Shown here: in pieces, positions 24,500 through 34,219 of the stretch
How the letters are laid out: each line of letters begins with the position of its first letter
How positions within the stretch are numbered: position 1 is the first letter of the stretch
Source of the DNA: Paracoccaceae bacterium
Lineage (GTDB): Bacteria > Pseudomonadota > Alphaproteobacteria > Rhodobacterales > Rhodobacteraceae
Direction: 5' to 3'
Length of the DNA stretch: 64,000 bases
Assembly (NCBI GenBank): GCA_024304985.1
Contig: JAMWZC010000002.1
Coordinates: 434,001-498,000 of the forward strand
Program-made: the position numbers and the translations under genes
Notes under the pieces: generated by a model
What the model was told of the DNA's origin: nothing
The model's database searches: none
Seen by the model: the letters and a program-made list of their open reading frames with translations, nothing else

Positions 24500-24559
24500 G
24501 TCGGCAAGAATGCGCCGCCCTGCAGAGCTATTCAATATCCATGGGGGTTTGTCCCCTCT

Positions 24560-24572
24560 GTTATCGGATAAC
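24560..24572. promoter_or_regulatory. Palindrome GTTATC-G-GATAAC between two divergent secreted-protein genes
   Basis: Perfect 6-base arms surround one base. The site lies 60 bases upstream of the leftward gene and 116 bases upstream of the rightward one. A perfect hairpin CCACCCG-N4-CGGGTGG (24623-24640) follows in the leader of the rightward gene. An operator is plausible. Confidence 0.35.
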
Positions 24573-24688
24573 CGGGCGGCGATATTGCCTGTCTCGCATT
24601 GGTGCCGACAGTCTTGGGCAGACCACCCGCCGACGGGTGGATGCCTTAGTCCCGTTCAACCACATGTCACATCCGGAAAGGAAACAGC

Positions 24689-25216
24689 ATGGCCCGGAAA
24701 TTCATCGCTTCAATTCTGACGACCGCCGTCATTGTCACCGGCCTCAACGCAGCCCCGGCGCAGGCCACGGATATCCGCGATCTGGCCGGAGCCGCCGCCG
24801 GCATCGCGGCCGTGGCGATCATCGCCAATCAGCTCAACAAGCAGCGCGACCGCAATACAGAGACCTATTCCAGTCGGAACACACTGGGTCAGATCCTGGC
24901 TCCTCAGCGCAATGTTCTGCAATATGGCTATGGTGAGCAACAGTATGGCTATGGCGGCCAGCATTTCGTGAAACCGCGCCCCCTGCCTGACCGTGTGGCG
25001 CGCAGGGCGCTGCCGGCAGCCTGCCTGCAAACGGTCGAGGACAGGCGCGGGCGTGCGGTCAACATCCTTGGCCAGCGCTGCCTTGAAAACAACTTCCGTG
25101 GCGCCCGCAACCTGCCGCAGTCCTGCGCAGTGGACATCCGGTCGAACCGGGGCTGGCGCAGCGCCTATGACGCCAATTGCCTGTCCCGCGCAGGCTACAG
25201 CATCGCCCGCTACTGA
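24689..25216 (+). CDS. Secreted Cys-containing protein of unknown function
   Basis: This 175-residue exported protein has a signal peptide to about residue 26 (hydrophobic core ILTTAVIVTGL, cut after AQA). An Ala-rich segment AGAAAGIAAVAIIANQL follows, then a Tyr/Gly/Gln-rich linker with two YGYGxQ repeats (QYGYGEQQYGYGGQ). The C-terminal part has four Cys (AACLQTV, QRCLEN, QSCAVD, ANCLSR), probably two disulfides. GGAAAGGAAAC precedes the ATG. I do not know its function; conserved hypothetical proteins of this layout occur in Rhodobacteraceae. A terminator-like hairpin follows at 25257. Confidence 0.75.
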   Translation: MARKFIASILTTAVIVTGLNAAPAQATDIRDLAGAAAGIAAVAIIANQLNKQRDRNTETYSSRNTLGQILAPQRNVLQYGYGEQQYGYGGQHFVKPRPLPDRVARRALPAACLQTVEDRRGRAVNILGQRCLENNFRGARNLPQSCAVDIRSNRGWRSAYDANCLSRAGYSIARY

Positions 25217-25256
25217 GGCGAGCAGAGGGTCCGGGCAACGCTCCCGGCACCGGACA

Positions 25257-25282
25257 GGGGGCAGCGCAAGCGGCCCCCTTTT
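25257..25282 (+). terminator. Intrinsic terminator after the secreted Cys-containing protein gene
   Basis: GGGGGC (25257-25262) pairs with GCCCCC (25273-25278) and is followed by TTTT. It lies 40 bases after the stop codon and 40 bases before rnhB. Confidence 0.6.
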
Positions 25283-25321
25283 CCATTGCCAACAGAGGCG
25301 ATCTGCGGTTTCTGGCTGGTC

Positions 25322-25952
25322 ATGACCATGCCTGATTTCAGTTTCGAAGCCGCGCTGCTGGCGCAAGACCTGTCCTGCATCGCAGGCGTGGATGAGGTCG
25401 GTCGCGGCCCGCTGGCGGGGCCGGTCACGGCGGCAGCGGTCGTGCTTGATCCCGCGCGCCTGCCCGAAGGGCTGAACGACTCAAAGGCACTCAGCCCCAA
25501 GCGACGCGAAGGGCTGTTGCAGGCGATCATTGACAGCGCTGCGGTCTCGGTCGCACATGCCAGCGTCGAGGAAATCGACAGCCTGAACATCCTGCGCGCC
25601 AGCCATCTGGCCATGGAACGTGCCGTCGCCGGTCTGCCCCGCCAGCCCGATCATGTGCTGATCGACGGTAACCTGATCCCGCGCGGTCTGCAGTTGCCCG
25701 CGACAGCCATCGTCAAGGGCGACGCGCGCAGCCTGTCGATTGCTGCCGCGTCGATCGTGGCGAAAATCACCCGCGACAAGATCATGTGGGATTTGGCGCA
25801 ACAGTTCCCCGGCTATGGCTGGGAGACGAACGCGGGCTATCCATCAAAAAGTCACAGGTTGGCGTTGCAAGATCTTGGGCTGACCCCTCACCATAGGCGT
25901 TCGTTCAAACCCGTGCACAATATCTTGTATCAACATAAAAATGTAAGTGACT

Positions 25953-25954
<2 letters not shown>
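25322..25954 (+). CDS. rnhB: Ribonuclease HII
   Basis: This 210-residue enzyme cuts the RNA strand of RNA-DNA hybrids and removes single ribonucleotides from DNA. The RNase HII signature [15 protein letters not shown] is present, with metal ligands Asp 24 and Glu 25. The other motifs are LNDSKALS, the third Asp in VLIDGN and the C-terminal [12 protein letters not shown] plus GYPSKSH. The start at 25322 (or 25328) is preferred over an ATG 12 codons upstream on family length. The gene precedes ccrM by 88 bases on the same strand; the first of three GANTC sites overlaps its last codons, so methylation of the ccrM promoter touches its 3' end. Confidence 0.95.
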
Positions 25955-27158
<1,204 letters not shown>

Positions 27159-27183
27159 TCCAAAGGCTTACCCGAACACCGCC

Positions 27184-27212
27184 GGTGTTCATGGCCTGAC
27201 ATCATGAACACC
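27184..27212 (+). promoter_or_regulatory. 10-bp inverted repeat directly upstream of the ccrM terminator
   Basis: GGTGTTCATG (27184-27193) pairs perfectly with CATGAACACC (27203-27212) around a 9-base loop, 25 bases after the ccrM stop and five bases before the terminator stem. Two tandem hairpins in a 3' UTR could protect the mRNA or be a protein-binding site. Confidence 0.45.
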
Positions 27213-27217
27213 ACACT

Positions 27218-27246
27218 GCTCCGCCATATTTCGGCGGAGCTTTTTT
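27218..27246 (+). terminator. Intrinsic terminator of ccrM
   Basis: GCTCCGCC pairs perfectly with GGCGGAGC around a 7-base loop, followed by TTTTTT. It lies in the convergent junction with alkB. Confidence 0.9.
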
Positions 27247-27271
27247 GCCTTTCATGCCGACCCTTCTGCCG

Positions 27272-28414
27272 TCATCGCGGCGGTGGGTTCAGCGCCTTGT
27301 TATAGGGTTTCCAGTCGGTGACCTCGGGGTAATACATCTCGCGCCAACGCTGCACGCGCGGGTTCATCACGCGCCGCCAGACCGGCGGCATCATCGCCGC
27401 CATCGTCATCAGGGGATAGCCATAAGGAAGCTGCGGCGCCTCGGCATCCGTATAGTTTTGCAGCAGGGGAAAGCGCCTGTCGGGTTTGTAATGATGATCC
27501 GAATGGCGTTGCAGATTGATCAACAACCAGTTGGACGCCTTCTGCGCGGCATTCCAGGAATGCTGCGGTTTGACATGCTCATACTTGCCATCGCCCAGAT
27601 GCTTCCGGGTCAATCCGTAATGTTCGATGTAGTTCACCAATTCAAGCTGCCAGATCGCGATCCATGCCTGCCACAGGAACAGCGCCAGCCCGGCCCACCC
27701 GCCCAGAACAAAAGCCAAAAGCAGCATTGCGCCCTGCAACGCCCAATAGCGGAAAAACGGGTTGGACAGATGCGTCCACGGCAGATTCCGCCGCGCCAGC
27801 ATGTCCCTTTCCGCCGCGAAGGCCGAGACAAGCGATTGCCGTAGCACGCGCGGGAAAAACCGATGGAACCCCTCGTTATAGCGCGCCGTGACCGGATCGC
27901 GCGGGGTGCCGACATGACGGTGATGCACCAGCAGATGTTCGGACCGGAAATGCGAATACATCACCATCGCCAGCAGCAGATCGGCCAGCCTGCGTTCGGT
28001 GTTGTTCTTCTGATGCATCAGCTCGTGGCTGTAATTGATGCCGATCGTGCCGGTAATGACCCCCACGCCAAAGAACAGCACAATCTTTTCCAGACTGGAC
28101 AGATGCCCGGTATGGCTCACGTACCAGATCAGGCCGAACAGCGTGACAAACTGCACCGGTGCCCAGATCAGCGTGATGGCGCGATACCAAGTCAGCCTGC
28201 TCTCTTCGGTCGCCGGGTCGACGTTCTCGGTGTTCAACCCCAGCACAGCATCCAGCAGCGTGAAGAAATACCATGTCAGGATTGGCAGCAGGATAACCGT
28301 CCAGCCACCCTGCACCGCGCCCAGCCATGCGACCGGAATCAATCCCAGCGACAACCAGAAGGGCAGCGCGCGGCTGATGCGGGTGACATGATCGGCGGGG
28401 ATGAACTGGGACAT
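27272..28414 (-). CDS. alkB: Alkane 1-monooxygenase (AlkB-type membrane di-iron hydroxylase)
   Basis: This 380-residue integral membrane enzyme hydroxylates the terminal carbon of medium-chain alkanes with electrons from rubredoxin. The diagnostic histidine boxes are all present: HELMHQ, EHLLVHHRHVGTPRDP, the HYG motif in NYIEHYGLTR, and LQRHSDHHY. About six membrane helices are seen. The start is uncertain: ATG 28414 gives MSQFIPADH, while ATG 28438, three bases after the mutY stop, adds eight residues; neither has a clear ribosome binding site. It lies downstream of mutY on the same strand, and no rubredoxin gene is in the window. A relative acting on other substrates is possible. Confidence 0.9.
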   Translation of the reverse strand: MSQFIPADHVTRISRALPFWLSLGLIPVAWLGAVQGGWTVILLPILTWYFFTLLDAVLGLNTENVDPATEESRLTWYRAITLIWAPVQFVTLFGLIWYVSHTGHLSSLEKIVLFFGVGVITGTIGINYSHELMHQKNNTERRLADLLLAMVMYSHFRSEHLLVHHRHVGTPRDPVTARYNEGFHRFFPRVLRQSLVSAFAAERDMLARRNLPWTHLSNPFFRYWALQGAMLLLAFVLGGWAGLALFLWQAWIAIWQLELVNYIEHYGLTRKHLGDGKYEHVKPQHSWNAAQKASNWLLINLQRHSDHHYKPDRRFPLLQNYTDAEAPQLPYGYPLMTMAAMMPPVWRRVMNPRVQRWREMYYPEVTDWKPYNKALNPPPR

Positions 28415-28441
28415 GGGCGGCTCTGTCAAAACATTCACGGG

Positions 28442-29530
28442 TTACATAACAGCGTCGAAGGCGGGTCGTGCAAGGTCAAAGACCTTTCGCATGACCGTCG
28501 GTAGATCGGAAGACCGAAAGGCGGCAGGATCAAGGAATTCACCGGTTTCAGGGTCACTGCCTGTCCCGACGGTCGCGATCCTGATCTCCAGCAGCAGATG
28601 GAAATGGGTGAAGGTATGCCGCGCCTCGGCATCAAGCGTGGTCCAGTCCGCCACCATCGGCGGAATCGCAGAGGGCGTGCCTTCGATCCAGTCGCTACCG
28701 GGCCAACCCAGCATCCCCCCAAGAAGCCCCCGATCCGGGCGGCGCTCCAGCAGCCACGCCCCATCGGTCCGCCGCGCGACATAAGCGATGCCGCGCCGCA
28801 CAGGTTGCGTCTTTTTCGGTGTCTTGCGCGGCAGGTCTGCGGCGGTGCCTGCGGCCCGCGCGCGGCAGGGACCACGCCATGGGCATATCCCGCAAGCCGG
28901 GTTGCGCGGGGTGCAGATCGTGGCGCCAAGGTCCATCACCGCCTGCGCGTAATCGCCCGGTCGCGCCGCCGGTGTCAACGCAGCGGCGGCGGCGGTCAAT
29001 GCGGGCTTCGCGGCGGGCAAGGGCGTGTGGATGTCATGCAGTCGTGCCATGACGCGTTCCACATTGCCATCGACCACGGTTTCCGCCCGCCCAAAGGCAA
29101 TCGACGCAATGGCAGAAGCCGTATAGGGCCCGATGCCCGGCAGGGTCAGCAACCCATCGCGTGTGGCAGGAAACTGGCCGCCATGATCCGCGACAACCGC
29201 GCGCGCGCATTTCAGAAGGTTGCGGGCGCGGGCATAATACCCAAGCCCCGCCCATTCTCCCATGACCTCGCCATCTTCGGCTGCCGCCAGATCGGCGACT
29301 GTCGGCCAGCGTGTGGTGAAACGGTGGAAATAGGCCTTCACCGCCGCGACGGTGGTTTGCTGCAACATCACCTCGGACAACCAGATGCGATAGGGATCGG
29401 GGCGGACACCGGCACGGCTGTCTTCGGGTGGTACGCGCCACGGCAGGGCGCGGGCATGGCGATCATACCAATCCAGCAGGCTAGCCGGCAGGTGCCCGTC
29501 CGTTGCATCCGGCTGAGTCGCGTCACGCAA
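28442..29530 (-). CDS. mutY: A/G-specific adenine glycosylase MutY
   Basis: This 362-residue base-excision repair enzyme removes adenine mispaired with 8-oxoguanine. The helix-hairpin-helix (LPGIGPYTASAI) with the catalytic Asp in VVDGNVERVM is present. The four-Cys iron-sulfur loop has the exact spacing C-x6-C-x2-C-x5-C (CTPRNPACGICPWRGPC), and the C-terminal NUDIX-like domain (about 235-345) reads the 8-oxoguanine strand. Catalytic Glu is in SEVMLQQTTV. It is divergent from the DciA-like gene 80 bases away and is followed by alkB on the same strand. Ordinary length for the family. Confidence 0.95.
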   Translation of the reverse strand: MRDATQPDATDGHLPASLLDWYDRHARALPWRVPPEDSRAGVRPDPYRIWLSEVMLQQTTVAAVKAYFHRFTTRWPTVADLAAAEDGEVMGEWAGLGYYARARNLLKCARAVVADHGGQFPATRDGLLTLPGIGPYTASAIASIAFGRAETVVDGNVERVMARLHDIHTPLPAAKPALTAAAAALTPAARPGDYAQAVMDLGATICTPRNPACGICPWRGPCRARAAGTAADLPRKTPKKTQPVRRGIAYVARRTDGAWLLERRPDRGLLGGMLGWPGSDWIEGTPSAIPPMVADWTTLDAEARHTFTHFHLLLEIRIATVGTGSDPETGEFLDPAAFRSSDLPTVMRKVFDLARPAFDAVM

Positions 29531-29612
29531 TCTTTATCCCCCTTGATCCGCTTATTGGCTGGCATCGGGCCATATGCCTACTAGAATAGGGCAAGCTTCA
29601 AGGATGCAAGAC

Positions 29613-30122
29613 ATGGCCGCCCGGCGACCGACAGCATATCAGTTCACCCGCGCGGCAACCCTGCTTCAGGGCCAGATCCGGCGTGCCGGGGAATCGCGCG
29701 GTTTCGCTGTCACGCGCCTTCTGACCCATTGGCCCGAAATCGTGGGCGAGGATATCGCCCGCATCGCGCGGCCCATCGACGTCTCTTATGGGCGGCAGGG
29801 CATGGGGGCCACGCTGTCCGTGCTGACCACCGGCGCGCAGGCGCCGATGCTGGAAATGCAGAAGGAACGCCTGCGCGAGAAGGTGAATGCCGTCTACGGC
29901 TACAACGCCATTGCGCGCATCCGCATCACCCAGACCGCGCCCACCGGCTTTGCCGATGGTCAGGCCGATTTCAGCCATGCGCCGAAACCACGCCACGACC
30001 CCGCCTCTGATCCTGTGATCACCCGCAGCGCCGCAGCCGTGGCCGAAGGGGTGGGTGACGAAAAACTGCGGGCAGCGATTGAATCACTGGCCCGGAACGT
30101 TCTATCCAAGTCGAAACATTAG
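29613..30122 (+). CDS. DciA-like protein (DUF721)
   Basis: This 169-residue protein has a DUF721 domain in its N-terminal half: FTRAATLLQGQIRRAGESRGFAVTRLL, of which the core GFAVTRLLTHWPEIVGEDIA is shown only as THWPEIVGEDIARI. DciA is the ancestral loader of the replicative helicase DnaB. The C-terminal part (from about 120) is polar and probably disordered. The start at 29613 has AAGG at a good distance; ATG 29604 is too close to it. It lies divergent from mutY and 49 bases before the DsbA-like gene. In this lineage the gene regularly sits between mutY and a DsbA-family gene. Confidence 0.8.
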   Translation: MAARRPTAYQFTRAATLLQGQIRRAGESRGFAVTRLLTHWPEIVGEDIARIARPIDVSYGRQGMGATLSVLTTGAQAPMLEMQKERLREKVNAVYGYNAIARIRITQTAPTGFADGQADFSHAPKPRHDPASDPVITRSAAAVAEGVGDEKLRAAIESLARNVLSKSKH

Positions 30123-30171
30123 GTTTGCCCGGCCGCAGTGCCGTGTCAGCCGTGAAGGAAAGGTAAGACAC

Positions 30172-30834
30172 ATGAACCGCAGAACCGCCCTTGTCGGCAT
30201 TTCCGCCCTTGCTCTCGCCGCTGGCGGCTGGTCGCTGACGCGGCCCTCGACCGGAGCCATGCCGGATCTGGGCATGGCCAATGCACAGACCGCCGAGATC
30301 GACACCTCGGGCATCGTCGAGATGGTCATGGGGTCCGAGGATGCGCCGATCACGATGATCGAATACGCCTCCTTCACCTGTCCGCATTGCGCGACCTTCC
30401 ACAAAGGCCCGCTCAAGCAGTTGAAGGCCGAGTATGTCGATACAGGCAAGGTGCGGTTCATCTACCGTGATGTCTATTTCGACCGCTTCGGCCTTTGGGC
30501 CGCGATGGTCGCGCGCTGCGAGCCGTCCAAGTTCTTCGGTATCGCCGACCTGCTTTACGAGCAGCAGTCCGAATGGATTGCAGGCGGCGGCGATCCCGCC
30601 CTGATCGCCGAGAACCTGCGCCGCATCGGGCGCGTCGCCGGGCTTGAGAATGAGCAGCTTGAGGCGTGCCTCGCCGATAACGAGACCGCGCAGGCGATGG
30701 TCGCATGGTATCAGGCCAATGCAGAAGCGGATGACGTGAACTCCACCCCCACCCTGATCATCGACGGCGAAAAGCATTCCAACATGCCCTATGCCGATCT
30801 CAAGGCCATTCTGGACGAAAAACTGGGTGAATGA
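30172..30834 (+). CDS. DsbA-family thioredoxin-fold protein, exported
   Basis: This 220-residue thiol-disulfide oxidoreductase has the active-site motif CPHC (Cys 70 and 73 in ASFTCPHCATF). A cis-Pro follows in VNSTPTLIIDG. The N-terminus MNRRTALVGISALALAAGGW is a hydrophobic export signal with two Arg before it, possibly a Tat-type signal. The layout matches DsbA/BdbD-like single-domain enzymes that form disulfides in periplasmic proteins. AAGG precedes the ATG; the frame is open upstream but overlaps the DciA gene. The stop overlaps the start of the CoA-transferase gene (ATGA), which suggests cotranscription without obvious functional link. Confidence 0.88.
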   Translation: MNRRTALVGISALALAAGGWSLTRPSTGAMPDLGMANAQTAEIDTSGIVEMVMGSEDAPITMIEYASFTCPHCATFHKGPLKQLKAEYVDTGKVRFIYRDVYFDRFGLWAAMVARCEPSKFFGIADLLYEQQSEWIAGGGDPALIAENLRRIGRVAGLENEQLEACLADNETAQAMVAWYQANAEADDVNSTPTLIIDGEKHSNMPYADLKAILDEKLGE

Positions 30835-31952
30835 TGGAAGCCCCGCTTGCCGGCCTGAAGGTCGTTGAACTGGCCCGTATTCTGGCTGGCCCCTGGGCCG
30901 GTCAGACGCTGGCCGATCTTGGGGCCGAGGTGATCAAGGTCGAAGCCCCCGAAGGCGATGACACCCGGCAATGGGGACCACCCTTCATCGAGCGGGACGG
31001 GGACAGGTCCGCATCATATTTTCATTCCTGCAACAGGGGCAAATCCAGCGTCACGGTGGATTTCCGCACCCCCGAGGGGCAGGAGCAGGTCCGCGACCTG
31101 GTGCGCGGTGCCGATATCCTGATCGAGAATTTCAAGCTGGGCGGTCTGGTCAAATACGGGCTGGACTATGCCAGCCTGTCGGCGATCAATCCGGGGCTCA
31201 TTTATTGCTCGATCACCGGGTTCGGGCAGACTGGCCCTTACGCGCACCGGGCGGGGTATGACTATATCATTCAGGGCATGTCCGGGCTTATGTCGATCAC
31301 AGGCGAGCCGGACGGGCAGCCGCAGCGGGTGGGCGTGGCGGTGACGGATATCTTCACGGGGGTCTATTCCGTGGCCGGTATCCTTGCCGCGCTCTACCAG
31401 CGCAGCCGGACGGGGCGGGGGCAGCAGATCGACATGGCGCTGATGGATGTGGCCGTGTCGGTCACGGCCAATCAGGCGATGAACTATCTGACCACCGGGA
31501 CGCCGCCGGGGCGGACGGGGAATTATCATCCGAACCTGACGCCCTATCAGGTGTTTGATTGCAAGGACGGGCATATCATCATCGCCACGGGCAATGACGG
31601 GCAGTATCAGCGGCTGTGCCAGCTTTTGGGGCTGGACTGGATGGCGACTGATCCAAAGTTCCTGAAGAATGCCGACCGGGTGGCGAACCGGCCCGAGATG
31701 ATCGCGCTGCTGAGCGGCGAGACCGCCCGGCGTAGCAAGGCCGATCTGCTGGCGGGCTGTGAGGCCAGCGGGATCCCGGCGGGGCCGATCAATGACATGG
31801 CCGAGGTCTTTGCCGACCCGCAGGTCATTGCGCGGGGGATGAGGATTGAACCCGGCGGCATTCCGGGCGTGCGGGGGCCGATCCGCTTTTCCGAGGCCGA
31901 GCTGGCGCTGGACCGGCCCGCGCCCAAGCTGGGGCAGGATAACGCGGGCTGA
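30831..31952 (+). CDS. CaiB/BaiF family (class III) CoA-transferase
   Basis: This 373-residue enzyme moves CoA between acyl-CoA and a free carboxylic acid. Family segments are ELARILAGPWAGQTLADLGAEVIKVE (quoted as LAGPWAGQTLADLGA), the SITGFGQTGPY loop, and GQQIDMALMDVAV, which includes the catalytic Asp region. The acyl specificity is not readable; relatives act on formyl, carnitine, bile acid and mesaconyl substrates. The start overlaps the DsbA-like stop by four bases. Downstream, a 15-base inverted repeat (GTCCCAC-C-GTGGGAC, 31959-31973) is followed by ATTTT and may be a weak terminator. Confidence 0.92.
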   Translation: MMEAPLAGLKVVELARILAGPWAGQTLADLGAEVIKVEAPEGDDTRQWGPPFIERDGDRSASYFHSCNRGKSSVTVDFRTPEGQEQVRDLVRGADILIENFKLGGLVKYGLDYASLSAINPGLIYCSITGFGQTGPYAHRAGYDYIIQGMSGLMSITGEPDGQPQRVGVAVTDIFTGVYSVAGILAALYQRSRTGRGQQIDMALMDVAVSVTANQAMNYLTTGTPPGRTGNYHPNLTPYQVFDCKDGHIIIATGNDGQYQRLCQLLGLDWMATDPKFLKNADRVANRPEMIALLSGETARRSKADLLAGCEASGIPAGPINDMAEVFADPQVIARGMRIEPGGIPGVRGPIRFSEAELALDRPAPKLGQDNAG

Positions 31953-31958
31953 GGTGCT

Positions 31959-31978
31959 GTCCCACCGTGGGACATTTT
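31959..31978 (+). terminator. Possible weak terminator after the CoA-transferase gene
   Basis: GTCCCAC-C-GTGGGAC is self-complementary; in RNA it gives six base pairs with a CCG loop, followed by ATTTT. The T-run is short, so termination here is uncertain; it could also be an operator-like palindrome. Confidence 0.35.
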
Positions 31979-32089
31979 CTGCCCTGTGGAATATCAATGG
32001 GTTACGCGCCTGTGTTTACCACACTTTAACCACTTCTGGCGGGATGGGCTTTTATGCCTGCTGTTTGTGGCCTGCATTTCAGCGCGGGA

Positions 32090-32117
32090 CTTTGAGTATT
32101 TTTGGCAAGATGAAGGG
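32090..32117 (+). repeat. Dispersed junction motif, copy 2
   Basis: GAGTATTTTTGGCAAGATG followed by AAG lies in the convergent junction between the CoA-transferase and GNAT genes. It is almost identical to copy 3, 626 bases away. Confidence 0.7.
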
Positions 32118-32168
32118 TGATGATGAAGGGTGATCCTGTGCCCTGCCCGGCAGGGTGGCCCGGAGGGA

Positions 32169-32675
32169 TCACAGATTTTTGCGGTAGACGTGGTTGAGAT
32201 AGCCCTGCGTGCCGATGCGAAAATGGGTGTCACCGATATGGGTGAAGCCTTGGGCGCGATAAAAGGCGATGGCGGGCAGGTTTTCGGCATTCGTGGTCAG
32301 CCACAGGGACGCAAGCCCCCTTGCGCGGGCGTGATCGACGGCGGCTTGCAGCAGGGCCTTGCCAATCCCTTTGCCATGGTGGCGGGGCTGCACATAGAGC
32401 GTTGCGATTTCCGTGTCAGAGCAGCCCGCGACGGGTGCTGCGGCACCTAAGGTGAGTCGGATGAACCCGTCCGGCCCATCGGCGTTTTCAGACAGCAGAA
32501 TGTATTGCGCCGGGTCCGAGATAAGCTGTTCGGTCTTGGCCGTGGTGAATGTGTCCAAGACGTAATCCGCGAAGAAGGGGCTGACGCCGTGTTTGAGATA
32601 GGTGTTGAGCCATGTTTCAATCGAGAGCGCGGCGATGCTGGAGGCGTCCGCGCGCGTGGCTGGTCTGAGGGGCAT
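32169..32675 (-). CDS. GNAT family N-acetyltransferase
   Basis: This 168-residue acetyltransferase has a single GNAT domain. The N-terminal MPLRPATRADASSIAAL is the usual first strand and helix. The acetyl-CoA loop is in TLYVQPRHHGKGIGKALL (the R/Q-x-x-G-x-G/A pattern as HHGKGIGKA), and the C-terminal NLPAIAFYRAQGF motif is typical. The acceptor cannot be told; small-molecule, antibiotic or protein N-terminal acetylation are all possible. Neighbours on the same strand are a VOC-domain protein and lpxK. Cytoplasmic and of normal length. Confidence 0.9.
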   Translation of the reverse strand: MPLRPATRADASSIAALSIETWLNTYLKHGVSPFFADYVLDTFTTAKTEQLISDPAQYILLSENADGPDGFIRLTLGAAAPVAGCSDTEIATLYVQPRHHGKGIGKALLQAAVDHARARGLASLWLTTNAENLPAIAFYRAQGFTHIGDTHFRIGTQGYLNHVYRKNL

Positions 32676-32715
32676 GGCGTCCGTTTGGGTCGAGCCTGAT
32701 CGTTTCAGGCTATGG

Positions 32716-32742
32716 TTTTGAGTATTTTTGGCAAGATGAATG
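32716..32742 (+). repeat. Dispersed junction motif, copy 3
   Basis: TTGAGTATTTTTGGCAAGAT followed by GAA lies between two leftward genes, 11 bases beyond the stop of the VOC protein gene and 40 bases before the GNAT start. It is the only copy not in a convergent junction. Confidence 0.7.
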
Positions 32743-32753
32743 CGGTGGGTGGT

Positions 32754-33209
32754 TCAGGGGGGCGAAGGGCGTTGTCCCAGATGCTGCATGAAGCGCAGCA
32801 GGTAGCCGTCGGGGTCTTGCAGCAGAAATTCGGTCTGGCCGTGTTTGATAGCGCCGTCGCGATACCACTGTGTCGTCAGGGGTTGGAAGAGCGGCCATTC
32901 GGCTTGGGTCACGCGGGCATGCAGGGCTGTGACATCGGTGACTTCGATCTGCAGATTGATGCCACGGCCAAAGGGCGCGGATAGGTCGGCGGTTTGCCAC
33001 GCCTCGTCTGACAGTTCTTCCAGCATGATCTGGGCCTGCCCGTGTTCGAGATAGGCAAAGCCATCCCCGGGGCGGGAGATGCGGATGCGAAAGCGGCAGA
33101 GATCCACATAAAAGGCAAGGGAGCGGTCAAGGTCGGTGACCAAGAGTTCCGGCACAAGGGCGGCCCAATGATCGGTATGGTCTGTATCGTCAGGGTCTGC
33201 TGGCATCGG
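32754..33209 (-). CDS. VOC-superfamily protein (glyoxalase / bleomycin-resistance-like)
   Basis: This 151-residue protein has a VOC domain: ALVPELLVTDLDRSLAFY starts the first beta-alpha-beta unit (quoted as ELLVTDLDRSLAFY), with AQIMLEEL, the second module from INLQIEVTDV, and QTEFLLQDPDGYLLRF at the end, including the metal-binding Glu position. The bleomycin-binding branch is the closest by layout, but without metal or activity data the ligand is open. The start at 33209 has GAGG eight bases upstream. It overlaps the frame open far upstream inside lpxK, which is not coding. It follows lpxK on the same strand, eight bases of overlap or less. Confidence 0.82.
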   Translation of the reverse strand, partial: PMPADPDDTDHTDHWAALVPELLVTDLDRSLAFYVDLCRFRIRISRPGDGFAYLEHGQAQIMLEELSDEAWQTADLSAPFGRGINLQIEVTDVTALHARVTQAEWPLFQPLTTQWYRDGAIKHGQTEFLLQDPDGYLLRFMQHLGQRPSPP

Positions 33210-33217
33210 AGTGCCCT

Positions 33218-34219
33218 CTACCCGGATGAGGTCTGCAAGGATCGAAGTCGGTCCCGCAGCGTGTCGGGCTGGTCGAGTGTCAGGCGCACCGGCAGGGTGA
33301 TGACTTTCGCGCGGAAGGCGGGAGGAAGGCGGACGGCGTCTTTTTCGGTGGTGACAAGTTGGGCGCCGCGCAGTTTGGCCTCGTTCTCGAGCCGGGTCAT
33401 CAGGGCGGTGGTGAGGGGTTGATGATCCTCGAGCGCCTCGGCCCGGACGAGGGTCGCGCCAAGGCCGCGCAGGGTGGTGAAGAATTTCTCGGGATGGCCG
33501 ATGCCTGCGAAGGCCAGAAAGGGCGTGTCCGTCCATGTCATGCCGGTTTGCAGGGGCGCCAGTTCGCCGGTCAGGTGGGGGACCGTGATCGCGTTGCCCC
33601 AGGTGGCGGCGAAGGCTGTTTGGGCGGGCATGGTGCCGATGGACAGCACCAGATCGGCGCGGGCCATGCCCACAGCGACGGGTTCGCGCAGCGGACCTGC
33701 GGGCAGGCAGCGGCCATTGCCGAAACCACGGGCAGCATCGACCACGATGATCGACAGATCCTTGTGCAGGGACGGGTTCTGAAACCCGTCATCCAGCAGG
33801 ATCACATCCGCGCCCGCCACCGCTGCGGCCTGTGCGCCGGCCACGCGGTCGCGGGCGATCCATGTATGGGCAAAGGCGGCGAGCAGAAGCGGCTCGTCCC
33901 CGGTTTGCGCGGCCCTGTGCCGTCTTGGGTCCACCTCGACCGGGCCATCGAGACTGCCCCCATAGCCGCGCGAGACGACATGCGGTTCCAGATGCAGGTC
34001 GCGCAGCAGTTGGATCAGGGCGATCACCGTGGGGGTCTTGCCGGTGCCGCCAGCGTTCAGGTTGCCGACGCAGATCACCGGCACGGTCAGCCGCGCCGGG
34101 TGGCCCTGCGCCAGACGCCGCGCCGTGCCGCGCGCATAGAGCGCGCCCAAGGGGGCCAGCAGCCGGGCGGCCAGCGCGGGCCGCTGGGGCGGGGTGAACC
34201 AGAAACCGGGCGCGCGCAT
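33218..34219 (-). CDS. lpxK: Tetraacyldisaccharide 4'-kinase LpxK
   Basis: This 333-residue inner-membrane-associated kinase phosphorylates the 4' position of the lipid A disaccharide. The Walker A is [11 protein letters not shown] (about residues 54-64), preceded by [24 protein letters not shown] and [10 protein letters not shown] are LpxK signatures, and [10 protein letters not shown] is the conserved C-terminal motif. It lacks a long N-terminal helix but has hydrophobic LLAPLGALY. Its ATG overlaps the stop of waaA by one base (TGATG), so the two lipid A and core genes are translationally coupled. Presence of both shows that the organism makes a Kdo-lipid A type LPS. Confidence 0.95.
   Translation of the reverse strand: MRAPGFWFTPPQRPALAARLLAPLGALYARGTARRLAQGHPARLTVPVICVGNLNAGGTGKTPTVIALIQLLRDLHLEPHVVSRGYGGSLDGPVEVDPRRHRAAQTGDEPLLLAAFAHTWIARDRVAGAQAAAVAGADVILLDDGFQNPSLHKDLSIIVVDAARGFGNGRCLPAGPLREPVAVGMARADLVLSIGTMPAQTAFAATWGNAITVPHLTGELAPLQTGMTWTDTPFLAFAGIGHPEKFFTTLRGLGATLVRAEALEDHQPLTTALMTRLENEAKLRGAQLVTTEKDAVRLPPAFRAKVITLPVRLTLDQPDTLRDRLRSLQTSSG

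Noticed and set aside
32142..32156. Hairpin CCCTG-N5-CAGGG near the end of the GNAT gene as a terminator
   Set aside because: Only five base pairs and no T-run on either strand.
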